Notes under the pieces: model-generated | Seen by the model: only the letters and a program-made list of their open reading frames with translations | What the model was told of the DNA's origin: nothing | Database searches by the model: none | In this document: positions 41,814 to 50,568 of the stretch, piece by piece | How positions within the stretch are numbered: position 1 is the first letter of the stretch | How the letters are laid out: each line of letters begins with the position of its first letter | Position numbers and translations under genes: made by a program | From: Couchioplanes caeruleus | GTDB taxonomy: Bacteria; Actinomycetota; Actinomycetes; Mycobacteriales; Micromonosporaceae | DNA length: 64,000 bases | NCBI RefSeq assembly: GCF_003751945.1 | Contig: NZ_RJKL01000001.1 | Location: 3,720,001-3,784,000 of the forward strand | Direction of reading: 5' to 3'

Positions 41814-43409
41814 TCAGTGGCCGGTGATCAGCTTCTGGAGGTCGAGCCGGGTCGGCGAGGTGCCGGCTTCCGGGCGCTTGGTCGCCGCGGCGGACGGGTC
41901 CGGCGGAGGGAGCGGCTTGCAGCGCTTGTCGGACATGTTCGCCTTGACCCGCCTCGGCAGCTTGCCGGACGCCAGATACTCGGCGATGGTGTCGTCGACG
42001 CAGGCGTTGCCGAAGAGCGAACCCGAGTGGGTGGTGCCGCCGACGCCCTCGATCAGCGCCGAGCGGGGGAACCGTTTACGCACCTCGAGGCTGCCGGTGA
42101 ACGGGGTCGCGGCGTCCAGGGTCTCGCTGATCAGCAGGACCGGCGGGGCGTTCCTGCCGTCCACCGCGACCGGCGTGCCGGGCCGGGCGGCCCAGGTCAG
42201 GCAGGGCGCGTTGTACCAGGCGTTGCCCCAGGTCTCGAACGGCGCCTGGCGGTGCACCCGCCAGTTGTCCGCGCGCCACGTCGACCAGGCGGAGGGCCAG
42301 CGGGCGTCGGTGCACTGCACGGCGAGGTAGACCGCGTATCCGTTGTCGGTGCCCTTGCCCTGCGGGTAACTCCCGTCGAAGAGCGCCCGGAGTTCCCGCG
42401 GGTCCGAGTCGTTGACCCAGGTCGCGAACGCCGAGGCGACCGCCTCCCAGCCGAAGACGTAGTAGCCGGCCTGCAGGAAGACGTCCGTGAGCTCGTCCGG
42501 CCCGATCACCCCGCCGGCGGGCTTGGCGGCGAGCCTCGCCTGCTCGCGATAGAACCGCTTCTCGACCGCCTTGCGGGTACGGCCGAGGTGGTAGACGTCG
42601 TCGTGCTCGGCCAGCCAGCCGAAGTAGATCTTGATATTGCGGTCGAACGCGATGTCCTGATCCAGGTTGGCGTCGTACCAGACCCGCGCCGGGTTCACGT
42701 TGCCGTCGAGCACCATCCGGCGTACCCGCTGGGGATGGAGGGTGGCGTAGACCTGGCCGAGGTAGGTGCCGTACGAGAAGCCGTAGTAGTTGATCTGCTG
42801 CACCCCGAGCGCGGACCGCAGGAACTCCATGTCCCGCACGGTGTCGACGGTACGGAGGTGGTCGAGGAGGCCGCCCCCGGCATCGGCGCAGTCCGCGGCG
42901 TAGCCCTTCGCCCTGGCCCGCCAGGTCGACTCGATCGCGGCGGTGGTGGGTACGTACGGCGGCCGGTCGTACCCCGTGTAGTTGCCGTCGCAGGCGAGGG
43001 CCGGCTCGCTGGAGCCCACCCCGCGGGGGTCGAAGCCGATCCAGTCGTACGCGTTGCCCGCGCCGTCCGGCACGAAGCCGCCGAGCACCGAGAGGGTGAG
43101 CCCGGACCCGCCGGGCCCACCGGGGTTGACCAGCATGACGCCCTGGTACTGGTCGTCGGGCACGGTGTGCGCGATGCGAGAGACCGCCAGCATGATCCGC
43201 TTGCCATCGGGCTTCGCGTGATCGAGCGGCACACTGAGCCGGGCGCACTGGGCATTGCGGGACCGGAGCACGGCGCTCTCGCACCTGCCCCATTTGATCG
43301 TGGAATAGCCGTCGCCACCCCGGGTCGGCTCGGCCGTGGCCGCGGTGGCCGCGGCCGCGCCGCCTGCCACGAGCGCCACGATGGCGGTGGCCGCCAGAAT
43401 TCTTCTCAT
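41814..43409 (-). CDS. Secreted alpha/beta-hydrolase, tripeptidyl-aminopeptidase-like (TAP family)
   Basis: A 531-residue exported protein. The signal peptide is RRILAATAIVALVAGGAAAATA. The hydrolase core shows GVMLVNPGGPGGSG (oxyanion loop), FDPRGVGSSEP, the nucleophile Ser in YYGFSYGTYLG, the acid Asp in SETLDAATPF, and the His in EGVGGTTHSGS. The C-terminal TAP-like domain is present. These enzymes remove tripeptides or cleave related amides outside the cell; the precise substrate is unknown. The ATG is the one next to the signal; a far-upstream start adds unconserved sequence. Confidence 0.9.
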   Translation of the reverse strand: MRRILAATAIVALVAGGAAAATAATAEPTRGGDGYSTIKWGRCESAVLRSRNAQCARLSVPLDHAKPDGKRIMLAVSRIAHTVPDDQYQGVMLVNPGGPGGSGLTLSVLGGFVPDGAGNAYDWIGFDPRGVGSSEPALACDGNYTGYDRPPYVPTTAAIESTWRARAKGYAADCADAGGGLLDHLRTVDTVRDMEFLRSALGVQQINYYGFSYGTYLGQVYATLHPQRVRRMVLDGNVNPARVWYDANLDQDIAFDRNIKIYFGWLAEHDDVYHLGRTRKAVEKRFYREQARLAAKPAGGVIGPDELTDVFLQAGYYVFGWEAVASAFATWVNDSDPRELRALFDGSYPQGKGTDNGYAVYLAVQCTDARWPSAWSTWRADNWRVHRQAPFETWGNAWYNAPCLTWAARPGTPVAVDGRNAPPVLLISETLDAATPFTGSLEVRKRFPRSALIEGVGGTTHSGSLFGNACVDDTIAEYLASGKLPRRVKANMSDKRCKPLPPPDPSAAATKRPEAGTSPTRLDLQKLITGH

Positions 43410-43438
43410 GCCTAGCCCTTCGCGTCGGTTCGCCCCAT

Positions 43439-43457
43439 ATGCTCCGGCGCGGAGCAT
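43439..43457. promoter_or_regulatory. Inverted repeat upstream of the secreted hydrolase gene
   Basis: ATGCTCC-N5-GGAGCAT, with perfect 7-bp arms, is centred about 38 bases before the hydrolase start. It is a possible operator over its promoter. Confidence 0.35.
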
Positions 43458-43597
43458 CGGATGGCAGCCGTCCACGCCGGGGCGTTACCACGAAAGAGCC
43501 GATCGGGACGCCCTCGGCGGTGAAGCCGGTCGATCACTGGCGAAAAGGCCGTGCTCAGCGCGGTGGAGGCATGGAGTCCGTCGGCTAGCGTGGCCGC

Positions 43598-43768
43598 GTG
43601 CCGAGCCCCCGAGACGCCTCCGGCCCGTCCACCTCCATGGTGGCGGCCGGCCGCTATCGCCTGATCGAGGTGATCGGCCCGGGTGGCATGGGCGTGGTGT
43701 GGCTGGCCCGGGTCCTGTCAACCGCCTGCACGCGACACCGGGAAGCCTCCTTACGGCCATCGGGCTGA
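43598..43768 (+). pseudogene. Truncated Ser/Thr protein kinase (N-terminal fragment)
   Basis: A GTG starts a 56-codon frame that reads AAGRYRLIEVIGPGGMGVVWLAR, the first strand and glycine-rich loop of a Hanks-type kinase. The similarity then ends abruptly and a TGA follows after about 15 unrelated residues. No invariant Lys, catalytic loop or membrane segment remains. It is a 3'-deleted relic with the deletion point near 43717. The remaining bases to the L,D-transpeptidase gene hold nothing I recognise. Confidence 0.85.
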
Positions 43769-43936
43769 CGGTCACGAGCCACCCCCTGTCCGGACGCTGA
43801 CCGAGTATGTCCGGGTTGCGGTACTCCTGCGTGGCCGGGCGGGCCTGGAGAGTGGTGGGTGGCACGAATCGAGGATTGGAGCTCTTGCATTTGTGACGGA
43901 TGATGGTCGCCGGACGACGGCGCGGTGAGAGGGATC

Positions 43937-45175
43937 ATGAGACTTCGCGGAGTGACCGGCCCAGCCGGGCGGCGGTGGCGTATGACTGCGGTGGTGGCGG
44001 CCGCGGGCGTGCTGCTCAGCGCCGGTTGCAGCGGGGGCGACAAGTCGGGGACCCCCTCGTGGCAGTCCGGGGCCGAGGCGGCTGCGGCGAACGCGCCCGC
44101 TCCCGCGTCGCCGCAGCCCACGCTCAGCACGGTGGCGGTCACCTTCCCGGCCAAGGACGCGACCGGCGTCAAGGCCATCGCCGAGATCAAGTACTCGTCC
44201 GAGGACCCTGCGAACACCGCGGTCGAGGTCAAGGACGCCGCCGGCAAGAAGGTCGAGGGCACTCTCGACACCGACGAGAAGGTCTTCCGCCCGGCCGAGG
44301 CGCTGGGCTGGGGCAAGAAGTACACGGTGACGGTCACCGGCACGGCGTCGGCCGACAGGGGCGCCACCGCGACCAGCTCCTTCACCGTGATGAAGAAGCC
44401 GTCGAAGCTGGTCCGGGCGGTCAGCCACCTCGGCGACGGCCAGACCGTCGGCGTCGGCATGCCCCTGATCATCCGGTTGGATCGCGCCGTCCCGAAGAAG
44501 TACCGCGCAGACGTGCAGCGCCGGATGCAGGTCACGGCGACCCCGGCGCAGGAGGGCATCTGGCACTGGACCAGCGGCCAGGAGGTGCACTACCGCCCCA
44601 AGGTCTACTGGAAGCCGCAGACGAAGGTCTCCTACCGGGTCCAGCTCAAGGGCGTGCCCATGGGCGACGGCTGGTACGGCCGCACGGACTACACCGTCAA
44701 CGTCAAGATCGGCCGATCCTTCGTCATGACGGTGGACAACAAGAGCAAGCACATGATCGTCAAGCAGAACGGCAAGGTGGTCAAGAAGCTTCCGGTCAGC
44801 CTCGGCAAGCCGGGATTCCACACGGTCAGCGGCACCATGCTGGTCACCGACAAGCTGCGCAAGACCACCTTCAACACGATCGGCCGGTTCACCGGGCCCG
44901 ACGCCTACAACACCGAGGTCGAGTACGCCCAGCGGCTGACCTGGGGCGGCCAGTTCATCCACGCCGCGCGCTGGTCGGAGGGATCCCAGGGCCGCACCAA
45001 CGTCTCCCACGGCTGCATCAACGTCTCTCACGGCGGCGGCAAGTGGCTCTACGAGAACACCATGATCGGCGACCCGGTCACCATCACCGGCACCGAGGAG
45101 CGGATCCAGTACGGCGACGGCTGGACCGACTGGAGCCTGAGCTGGGAGGAATACAAGAAGGGCAGCGCGATCTAG
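43937..45175 (+). CDS. L,D-transpeptidase lipoprotein
   Basis: A 412-residue envelope enzyme. The signal ends in the lipobox LLSAGC. Two Ig-like bacterial domains (starting near VAVTFPAKDATGV and LVRAVSHLGDGQ) precede the YkuD catalytic domain, with HAARWSEGS and the nucleophile Cys in NVSHGCINVS (near residue 359). It makes 3-3 cross-links in peptidoglycan outside the membrane, as in mycobacterial LdtMt2-type proteins. ATG 43937 follows GAGAGGG; a GTG four codons upstream is possible. A terminator follows. Confidence 0.93.
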   Translation: MRLRGVTGPAGRRWRMTAVVAAAGVLLSAGCSGGDKSGTPSWQSGAEAAAANAPAPASPQPTLSTVAVTFPAKDATGVKAIAEIKYSSEDPANTAVEVKDAAGKKVEGTLDTDEKVFRPAEALGWGKKYTVTVTGTASADRGATATSSFTVMKKPSKLVRAVSHLGDGQTVGVGMPLIIRLDRAVPKKYRADVQRRMQVTATPAQEGIWHWTSGQEVHYRPKVYWKPQTKVSYRVQLKGVPMGDGWYGRTDYTVNVKIGRSFVMTVDNKSKHMIVKQNGKVVKKLPVSLGKPGFHTVSGTMLVTDKLRKTTFNTIGRFTGPDAYNTEVEYAQRLTWGGQFIHAARWSEGSQGRTNVSHGCINVSHGGGKWLYENTMIGDPVTITGTEERIQYGDGWTDWSLSWEEYKKGSAI

Positions 45176-45182
45176 CACCGGT

Positions 45183-45208
45183 CGGGCCCGCCGGCTCCGG
45201 CGGGCCCG
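45183..45208 (+). terminator. Terminator of the L,D-transpeptidase gene
   Basis: CGGGCCCGCCGG pairs with CCGGCGGGCCCG across a two-base centre (effective loop four), seven bases after the stop. There is no U-tract. Confidence 0.7.
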
Positions 45209-45346
45209 CTGGGCGGTCGGGGCGGTGCCCCCTGGCCTGATCTCGACGGACCACGCCGTCATGATCTACAGCTTGCGGATCGCCTGACGGGCGTCCGCCA
45301 GGATGCACCCGTACGCGCCAGGGAATATGCGCCGACTCGGGGTAAT

Positions 45347-45358
45347 CGTGATGTCACG
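45347..45358. promoter_or_regulatory. Small inverted repeat just before the 45367 gene
   Basis: CGTGA-TG-TCACG lies nine bases before the ATG, where a binding protein would overlap the translation or transcription start. Weak evidence. Confidence 0.25.
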
Positions 45359-45366
45359 ATGCGCTG

Positions 45367-45882
45367 ATGGAGTTTCGGGGCCGGCAGCCGTGCTGGCTGC
45401 GCCCGCACATGGGAACGACGACTGTCGACGGCCGCGCTCCCCAGGCGTACATGGTGGCGTTACGGCACGTGCTCGTGACGCTGGACGCCGATCCGGAATG
45501 GCTGCGGTGGTGGCGGGCTTCCGGCGTACCCGAATGCGAACTGGGCATCGTGGCGGAGGACCAGCGGGACCACCTGCGGCCGAGCGCCGACATCAGCAAT
45601 GTGGGCGGCAAGGTCCGGGCAAACTTCACGTGCGCCGCCCCGGTGGACGGGCGACCGGCCGAACTGTTCCCGCTGGCGGTGCGCGAGGTCACCGGCATGT
45701 TCGAGGTGATCCGTGAGGCGATCGGCCTCGGTGACCTGCCGCCGGTGCCGGCGCTGCCCGACCTGCCCGAGCATCTCGGCGAGCTCGAGGTCACGCGCAA
45801 GCCGCTGCAACCGGATGTGACGCTGTCGCAGATCCAGGAGTTCTTCGGCGACGACCAGCCGGCTACCCGGCGAGGCGATTGA
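45367..45882 (+). CDS. Conserved-looking hypothetical protein
   Basis: A 171-residue soluble protein without signal or membrane segment. It contains a Trp-rich segment (DPEWLRWWRASGVPECELGI), a central HLRPSADISNVGGKVRANF stretch and a Pro/acidic C-terminal third. I recognise no family. GC-codon use is normal, so it is probably real. There is no strong ribosome site, and an inverted repeat lies directly before the start. The last 20 bases overlap the 3' end of the opposite APC permease gene. Confidence 0.6.
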   Translation: MEFRGRQPCWLRPHMGTTTVDGRAPQAYMVALRHVLVTLDADPEWLRWWRASGVPECELGIVAEDQRDHLRPSADISNVGGKVRANFTCAAPVDGRPAELFPLAVREVTGMFEVIREAIGLGDLPPVPALPDLPEHLGELEVTRKPLQPDVTLSQIQEFFGDDQPATRRGD

Positions 45883-47308
45883 CCCGCTCGGGCCGGTGCG
45901 CACCCGGCGACCTCGGCCGCGGCACCGCCACGGCCGCCGGCGCCACCACCACCGCGGCGCCGCCCAGGCCGATCCCGGCATAGACCACCGGCCGCGCGAA
46001 GCGCAGCACCAGGCCGTAGAGCGCCCCGAGCAGGGCGGTTCCGGCGGCCGCGAGGATCAGTTCCGGAAAGCTCAGGTACGCCAGGTACGCCAGCGCGCCC
46101 AGCAGCACCGTGGACACCCCGGGGGCCACGAACCGCCGCCAGATCCCCTCGCCGTCCGGATGGCGGTTGAGGAACACCAGCGCGGCCAGCGACGTGACCG
46201 CCAGCAGGAGCAGGACGCCGAGGCCACCGCCGACGGCCAGCCGGTTCCCCAGGGCCACGACCGGCCGGTCGAAGAGGACACAACCGCCGATGATGAGCCC
46301 GGCGGTCAGGCTCTGGGTGAGCGAGGCCGGACGCCACGCGGCGAGCCCGGCCGAGAGCACCCGATCCCGGCCGAGCGCCACGAGATAGCGGACGACGGTG
46401 TGGTGCAGGGCGAGCATCGCGGCCAGGAGGCCGGCGACCACCAGCACCCTTCCGAGCGGGACCGCCCAGGACGGCGTGCGCGTGGCCGCCAGGTCGAAGG
46501 CGAGCTCCGGCCCGCGGGCGGCGGCCGCGGCGCCGATCCGGCCGGGGCCGGTCGCCGCGGCCATCGCCCAGCTCGCCGTGGCGTACAGCAGGGTCAGGAT
46601 CAGGACGGACCCGACGGCGGCGCGGGCGGTCGCGCTGCGGGGGCGGCGGACGTCCTCCGCGTACGCGACCGTGGTCTCGAAGCCCACGAAGGTGAACGCG
46701 GCGACGACCAGCAGCAGACCGAGCACCGGGCGGGAGACTTCCCCCAACTGCCCGGGGTGCAGCGCGGCCCAGGCCACCCCGCCGACGCCGGGTTCGAGCA
46801 GGTTCGCCCCGGCGTACCCGGCGATCAGCACGATCCCGCCGCACACCGGCACGGCCAGCAGCCGCGCGGTCGACGACGGCCGCAGCAGCATCCCGCAGAG
46901 CGCGACCACGCACCAGCACGCCGCGGCGACCGTCCACCAGGGTGCGCCGACCAGCGGCGCGACCGCCGCGCCGACGACACCGTAGAGCCCGACCTGCAGG
47001 GCGTTGTAGGAGAGCAGCGCCAGCCACGCCGCCCCGACGCCCGCCGGACGGCCGAGCCCGCGGGCGACGAAGGAGTACAGCGCTCCCGGGCCCGGCAGGC
47101 GGCGGATCATGCCGGTGCAGCCCACCATGAAGAGCAGCAGGACGATGCCGACGGCCGCGAAGAGCAGCGGGAGGCCCGGCAGGCCGCTGTCGGCGTACGC
47201 GCCCGGCACGACGGCGGTGACGACGGTCAGCGGCGTCGCCGCGGCGAGCGCGAAGCACGCGACGGAGGCGCCGCCGAGGCGTCTCGCCGCCACAGGAGGC
47301 GGGGGCAT
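45863..47308 (-). CDS. APC-family amino-acid/amine permease
   Basis: A 481-residue membrane protein with about 12 to 14 hydrophobic helices. Family marks are CFALAAATPLTVV in helix 1, GALYSFVARGLGRPAGVGAAW, and AFTFVGFETTVAYAEDVRRP with the conserved substrate-site Gly-Phe-Glu in helix 6. It probably imports an amino acid or polyamine using an ion gradient; the substrate is not identifiable. It lies 83 bases beyond the end of the DeoR-controlled ABC operon on the same strand and is likely separately expressed. Confidence 0.88.
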   Translation of the reverse strand: MPPPPVAARRLGGASVACFALAAATPLTVVTAVVPGAYADSGLPGLPLLFAAVGIVLLLFMVGCTGMIRRLPGPGALYSFVARGLGRPAGVGAAWLALLSYNALQVGLYGVVGAAVAPLVGAPWWTVAAACWCVVALCGMLLRPSSTARLLAVPVCGGIVLIAGYAGANLLEPGVGGVAWAALHPGQLGEVSRPVLGLLLVVAAFTFVGFETTVAYAEDVRRPRSATARAAVGSVLILTLLYATASWAMAAATGPGRIGAAAAARGPELAFDLAATRTPSWAVPLGRVLVVAGLLAAMLALHHTVVRYLVALGRDRVLSAGLAAWRPASLTQSLTAGLIIGGCVLFDRPVVALGNRLAVGGGLGVLLLLAVTSLAALVFLNRHPDGEGIWRRFVAPGVSTVLLGALAYLAYLSFPELILAAAGTALLGALYGLVLRFARPVVYAGIGLGGAAVVVAPAAVAVPRPRSPGAHRPERVNRLAG

Positions 47309-47391
47309 CGCTTCATCTGACGCCCCGCCACGTCGCCGATCAACACTTTGTCATCTATCGGTAACTACGCGTGAGAGGGTTGGCACGGCCG

Positions 47392-48207
47392 CTATTTGAC
47401 GGCGCCCATCGACAGTCCACGGACCAGCTTGTTCTGCGCCAGCCAGCCCGCGACGAGCACCGGCAGCGACACGATCGTCGCCGCCGCGCAGAGCCGGGCG
47501 AGGAACAGGCCCTCCGAGGAGATGAAGCCGACCAGGAAGATCGGCGCGGTGCCGGCGGTCGTCGCGGTCAGATTGACCGCGAGGAAGAACTCGTTCCAGG
47601 CGAAGATGAAGCAGATCAACGCGGTCGCGGCCAGGCCGGGCGAGACGATGGGCAGGATGATCTTCCGTATCGAGGTGAGCAGGCCCGCGCCGTCCACCTC
47701 GCCCGCCTCCAGCACCTCGCGCGGCACCTCGAGCAGGAACGAGCGCATCATCCACACGGCCAGCGGTAGGTTCATCGACGTGTAGAGGACGACCATCGTC
47801 CACACGTTGTCGAGCATGCCGAGGTTCTTGACCAGCAGATACAACGGCAGCAGCGCGGCGACCGCGGGCATCATCTTGGTCGAGATGAAGAAGAACAGCG
47901 CGTCGGTCCACTTCGCAACCGGGCGCAGGGAGAGCGCGTACGCGGCCGGCGTGGCCAGCGCCACCACGAACAGCGTGGAGAGGACGCTGGCCATCAGCGA
48001 GTTCAGCAGGAACGGGGTGATATGGCGGTCGAAGACCTGGGCGTACTGGTCGGTGGTGGGGCTGAAGATCCAGGTCGGCGGGTTGCTGGCGGCGTCCTGC
48101 TCCTGCTTGAAACTGGTCAGCACCATCCAGATCACCGGGAAGACGAAGACGATTCCGGCGATCCAGGCCACCGTGCCCCAGACGGTCCTGCTCAGCCGGG
48201 CCCTCAT
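47392..48207 (-). CDS. Carbohydrate ABC permease, MalG type
   Basis: A 271-residue CUT1 permease with six helices. The EAA loop is EAGEVDGAGLLTSIRKIILP, near residue 180, which docks to the ATPase. It is the last gene of the operon and overlaps the MalF-type permease gene by four bases. No nucleotide-binding protein is encoded here, so a shared ATPase (such as MsiK) encoded elsewhere must be used. Confidence 0.92.
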   Translation of the reverse strand: MRARLSRTVWGTVAWIAGIVFVFPVIWMVLTSFKQEQDAASNPPTWIFSPTTDQYAQVFDRHITPFLLNSLMASVLSTLFVVALATPAAYALSLRPVAKWTDALFFFISTKMMPAVAALLPLYLLVKNLGMLDNVWTMVVLYTSMNLPLAVWMMRSFLLEVPREVLEAGEVDGAGLLTSIRKIILPIVSPGLAATALICFIFAWNEFFLAVNLTATTAGTAPIFLVGFISSEGLFLARLCAAATIVSLPVLVAGWLAQNKLVRGLSMGAVK

Positions 48208-49145
48208 CGCCCCTCCTCCATCCGGAACAGAGTGGAGATCACCCGCAGCGCAAAGGTCGCCACGATGATCGTCAGAAGCACCACGATGACGCCGGCCGCC
48301 GACGCCTCGCCGTACTCGAACTTGCGGAACGTGGTCAGGTAGATCTCGTACGGCAGATTCGTGGTGGCGGTACCCGGCCCGCCCTGGGTGATGCTGAAGA
48401 CCGAGTCGAACGTGTTGACCAGGTAGATCGACCCGAGCAGCGCGCCGAGCTCCAGGTACTGGCGCAGGTGCGGCAGTGTCATCCGGGTGAAGATCTGCCA
48501 TGCGTGGGCGCCGTCGACCCGCGCGGCCTCGAGGACCTCCTCGCTCTGCGACTGCAGCCCCGCCAGCAGGATGAGCATCATGAAGGGCGTCCACTGCCAG
48601 ACCAGCGTGGCGACGACCGCCGCCTTCGGGTACGACGAGATCCAGTCCGACGAGCCGCCGAACAGACCGTTGATCAGGCCGTACGCGGGGTTGTAGAGCG
48701 CATGCTTCCACAGCAGCGCCGCCGCGATCGGCATGACGAGGAACGGCGTGATCAGCAGGGTGCGGACGACGGCCCGGCCGGCGAACCTGCGGTCCAGCAG
48801 CATCGCCAACATCAGCCCGAGGACCATCGAGAAGATGACCGCGCCGGCGGTGAGCAGCACCGTGTTGGCGAGCGCGGCGCGCAGCCGTGAGTCGGTCAGC
48901 ACGGACACGTAATTGTCCAGGCCGACGAACTCCCGCCGGCCGGGACGCAACGCGTTCCAGCCCAATGTGGACAGATAGAGGGTGACCAGGAACGGCACCT
49001 GGGTCACGATGATCGCGAAGACCAGGGCGGGCAGCAGCGGTGCCCGGCGGACCCACCGCTCGCGGGCGCCGCCCCTTGCCGGCGCGGAAGCCTGCGGCGG
49101 GACCGCGCCGGCCTTCTCGTCCGAGCGGGCGATGACGTCGGTCAT
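48204..49145 (-). CDS. Carbohydrate ABC permease, MalF type
   Basis: A 313-residue CUT1 permease. An N-terminal polar tail (VIARSDEKAGAVPPQ) precedes six helices; the EAA loop is EAARVDGAHAWQIFTRMTLP. It forms the heterodimeric channel with the MalG-type protein. The ATG is six bases after the stop of the substrate-binding protein. Confidence 0.92.
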   Translation of the reverse strand: MTDVIARSDEKAGAVPPQASAPARGGARERWVRRAPLLPALVFAIIVTQVPFLVTLYLSTLGWNALRPGRREFVGLDNYVSVLTDSRLRAALANTVLLTAGAVIFSMVLGLMLAMLLDRRFAGRAVVRTLLITPFLVMPIAAALLWKHALYNPAYGLINGLFGGSSDWISSYPKAAVVATLVWQWTPFMMLILLAGLQSQSEEVLEAARVDGAHAWQIFTRMTLPHLRQYLELGALLGSIYLVNTFDSVFSITQGGPGTATTNLPYEIYLTTFRKFEYGEASAAGVIVVLLTIIVATFALRVISTLFRMEEGR

Positions 49146-49151
49146 CGCTAG

Positions 49152-50513
49152 CTACTTGTAGTTCTTCGCGACGGCCTCGGCGAGTTCCTGGCCGTCGGCG
49201 AGGGCCGTGTCGACCGTGGTGCTCCCCGCGATGGCCGCGCTGACCTCCTGCGACACCTTGGTGCCGAGGTCGGCGAACTCGGGGATGCCGACGAACTGCA
49301 CGCCCAGCGCGGGACGCGGCTGCAGGCCCGGGTTCTGCGGGTTCGCGTTCTCGATCGAGCCGAGCGTGATGTCGGCGAAGGCCTTCGCGGACTCCTTGTA
49401 CTCCGGGATCGAGTACGTCGAGGCGCGCTTGCCGGAGGGCACCCGCGACCAGCCGAGGGTCTTGCCCACGAGCTGCTCGTACTCCTTGCTGGTGGCCCAG
49501 GAGATGAACTTCCAGGCGGCGGAGTCCTGCTTGGTGGTCTTCGGCATGGCCCACGCCCACGTCCAGAGCCAGCCGGAGTACGCGGTCTTGTGGACCGGGG
49601 CGTACGCGTAGCCGACCTTGCCCGCGACCTTCGAGGCCTTGGGGTCCTCGAGCGTGCCGGCGGCGGAGGTGGCGTCGTACCACATGGCGGCCTTGCCCTG
49701 GCCGAACGTGTTCAGGCACTCGGTGAAGCCGGCCTGCGGGGCGCCCGCCTCGCCGTACTGCCTGACCAGGTTGACGTAGAAGTTCGTGGCTTCCTTGAAC
49801 TCAGGCGAGTTGACCTTCGGCGTCCAGTCCTTCTCGAACCAGGTGCCGCCGTACGTGTTGACCACGGTCGTCAGCGGGGCGAACAGCTCACCCCAGCCGG
49901 GCAGGCCGCGCAGGCAGATGCCGGCGACGCCCTTCTTCTTGTCGTCGAGTTTCTGCGCGAACCCGGCCACCTGCGCCCACGTCGGCTTCTCCGGCATCGT
50001 GAGGCCCTTGGCCTCGAACATCTCCTTGTTGTACATGAGGAACGAGGACTCACCGTAGAACGGCGCCGCGTACATCTTGCCGTCGTCGCCGGTCAGCGAC
50101 TGCACCATCGGCTTGATGAGATCACCGGCGTCGTACCCGGTGTCGGCGGCGGCCTGCGTCGACAGCTCGTGCAGCCAGCCGTTCTTGGCCCAGATCGGCA
50201 CCTCGTAGGCGCCGACCGTGGCGACGTCGTACTGCCCGCCCTGGTTGGCGACGTCCTGCGTGACCTTGTCCCGCAGTTCGTTCTCCGGCAGGATCGTGAA
50301 CTTCACCGTGATGCCGGTCCGCTTGGTGAAGTGCTCGGCGGTCAGCTTCTGGATGTCCTCCATCTGCGGATTGCCGACCATCAGCGCGGTGATGGTGTTG
50401 TCCGCGGAGTCGCCACCGCCGGTCGAACCGGCGCCCGAACATCCGGAGAGAACGAGCGCGCCGGTGGCCGCACCCGCGAGCAGCAAGGAGAGCTTCCTAC
50501 CTGGTTTTTGCAC
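49152..50513 (-). CDS. Sugar ABC transporter substrate-binding lipoprotein (CUT1 type)
   Basis: A 453-residue extracellular solute-binding protein family 1. The GTG at 50513 has GGAGGA upstream and starts the signal QKPGRKLSLLLAGAATGALV, ending in the lipobox LSGC with Cys25. The mature part contains ITALMVGNPQMEDIQKL, FLMYNKEMFEAKGLTMPEKP and WLWTWAWAMPKT, typical of oligosaccharide or sugar-alcohol receptors. It delivers sugar to the two permeases downstream. Which sugar is unknown; DeoR control would fit a hexitol. Confidence 0.92.
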   Translation of the reverse strand: MQKPGRKLSLLLAGAATGALVLSGCSGAGSTGGGDSADNTITALMVGNPQMEDIQKLTAEHFTKRTGITVKFTILPENELRDKVTQDVANQGGQYDVATVGAYEVPIWAKNGWLHELSTQAAADTGYDAGDLIKPMVQSLTGDDGKMYAAPFYGESSFLMYNKEMFEAKGLTMPEKPTWAQVAGFAQKLDDKKKGVAGICLRGLPGWGELFAPLTTVVNTYGGTWFEKDWTPKVNSPEFKEATNFYVNLVRQYGEAGAPQAGFTECLNTFGQGKAAMWYDATSAAGTLEDPKASKVAGKVGYAYAPVHKTAYSGWLWTWAWAMPKTTKQDSAAWKFISWATSKEYEQLVGKTLGWSRVPSGKRASTYSIPEYKESAKAFADITLGSIENANPQNPGLQPRPALGVQFVGIPEFADLGTKVSQEVSAAIAGSTTVDTALADGQELAEAVAKNYK

Positions 50514-50568
50514 AGCAGATCCTCCGTTATCACTTGCGCGGAAGGCGATGTATCTCTCGGAAGGGGAT

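Noticed and set aside
45896..47320. 474-codon plus-strand frame
   Set aside because: Antisense to the APC permease; charged low-complexity composition with no family marks.
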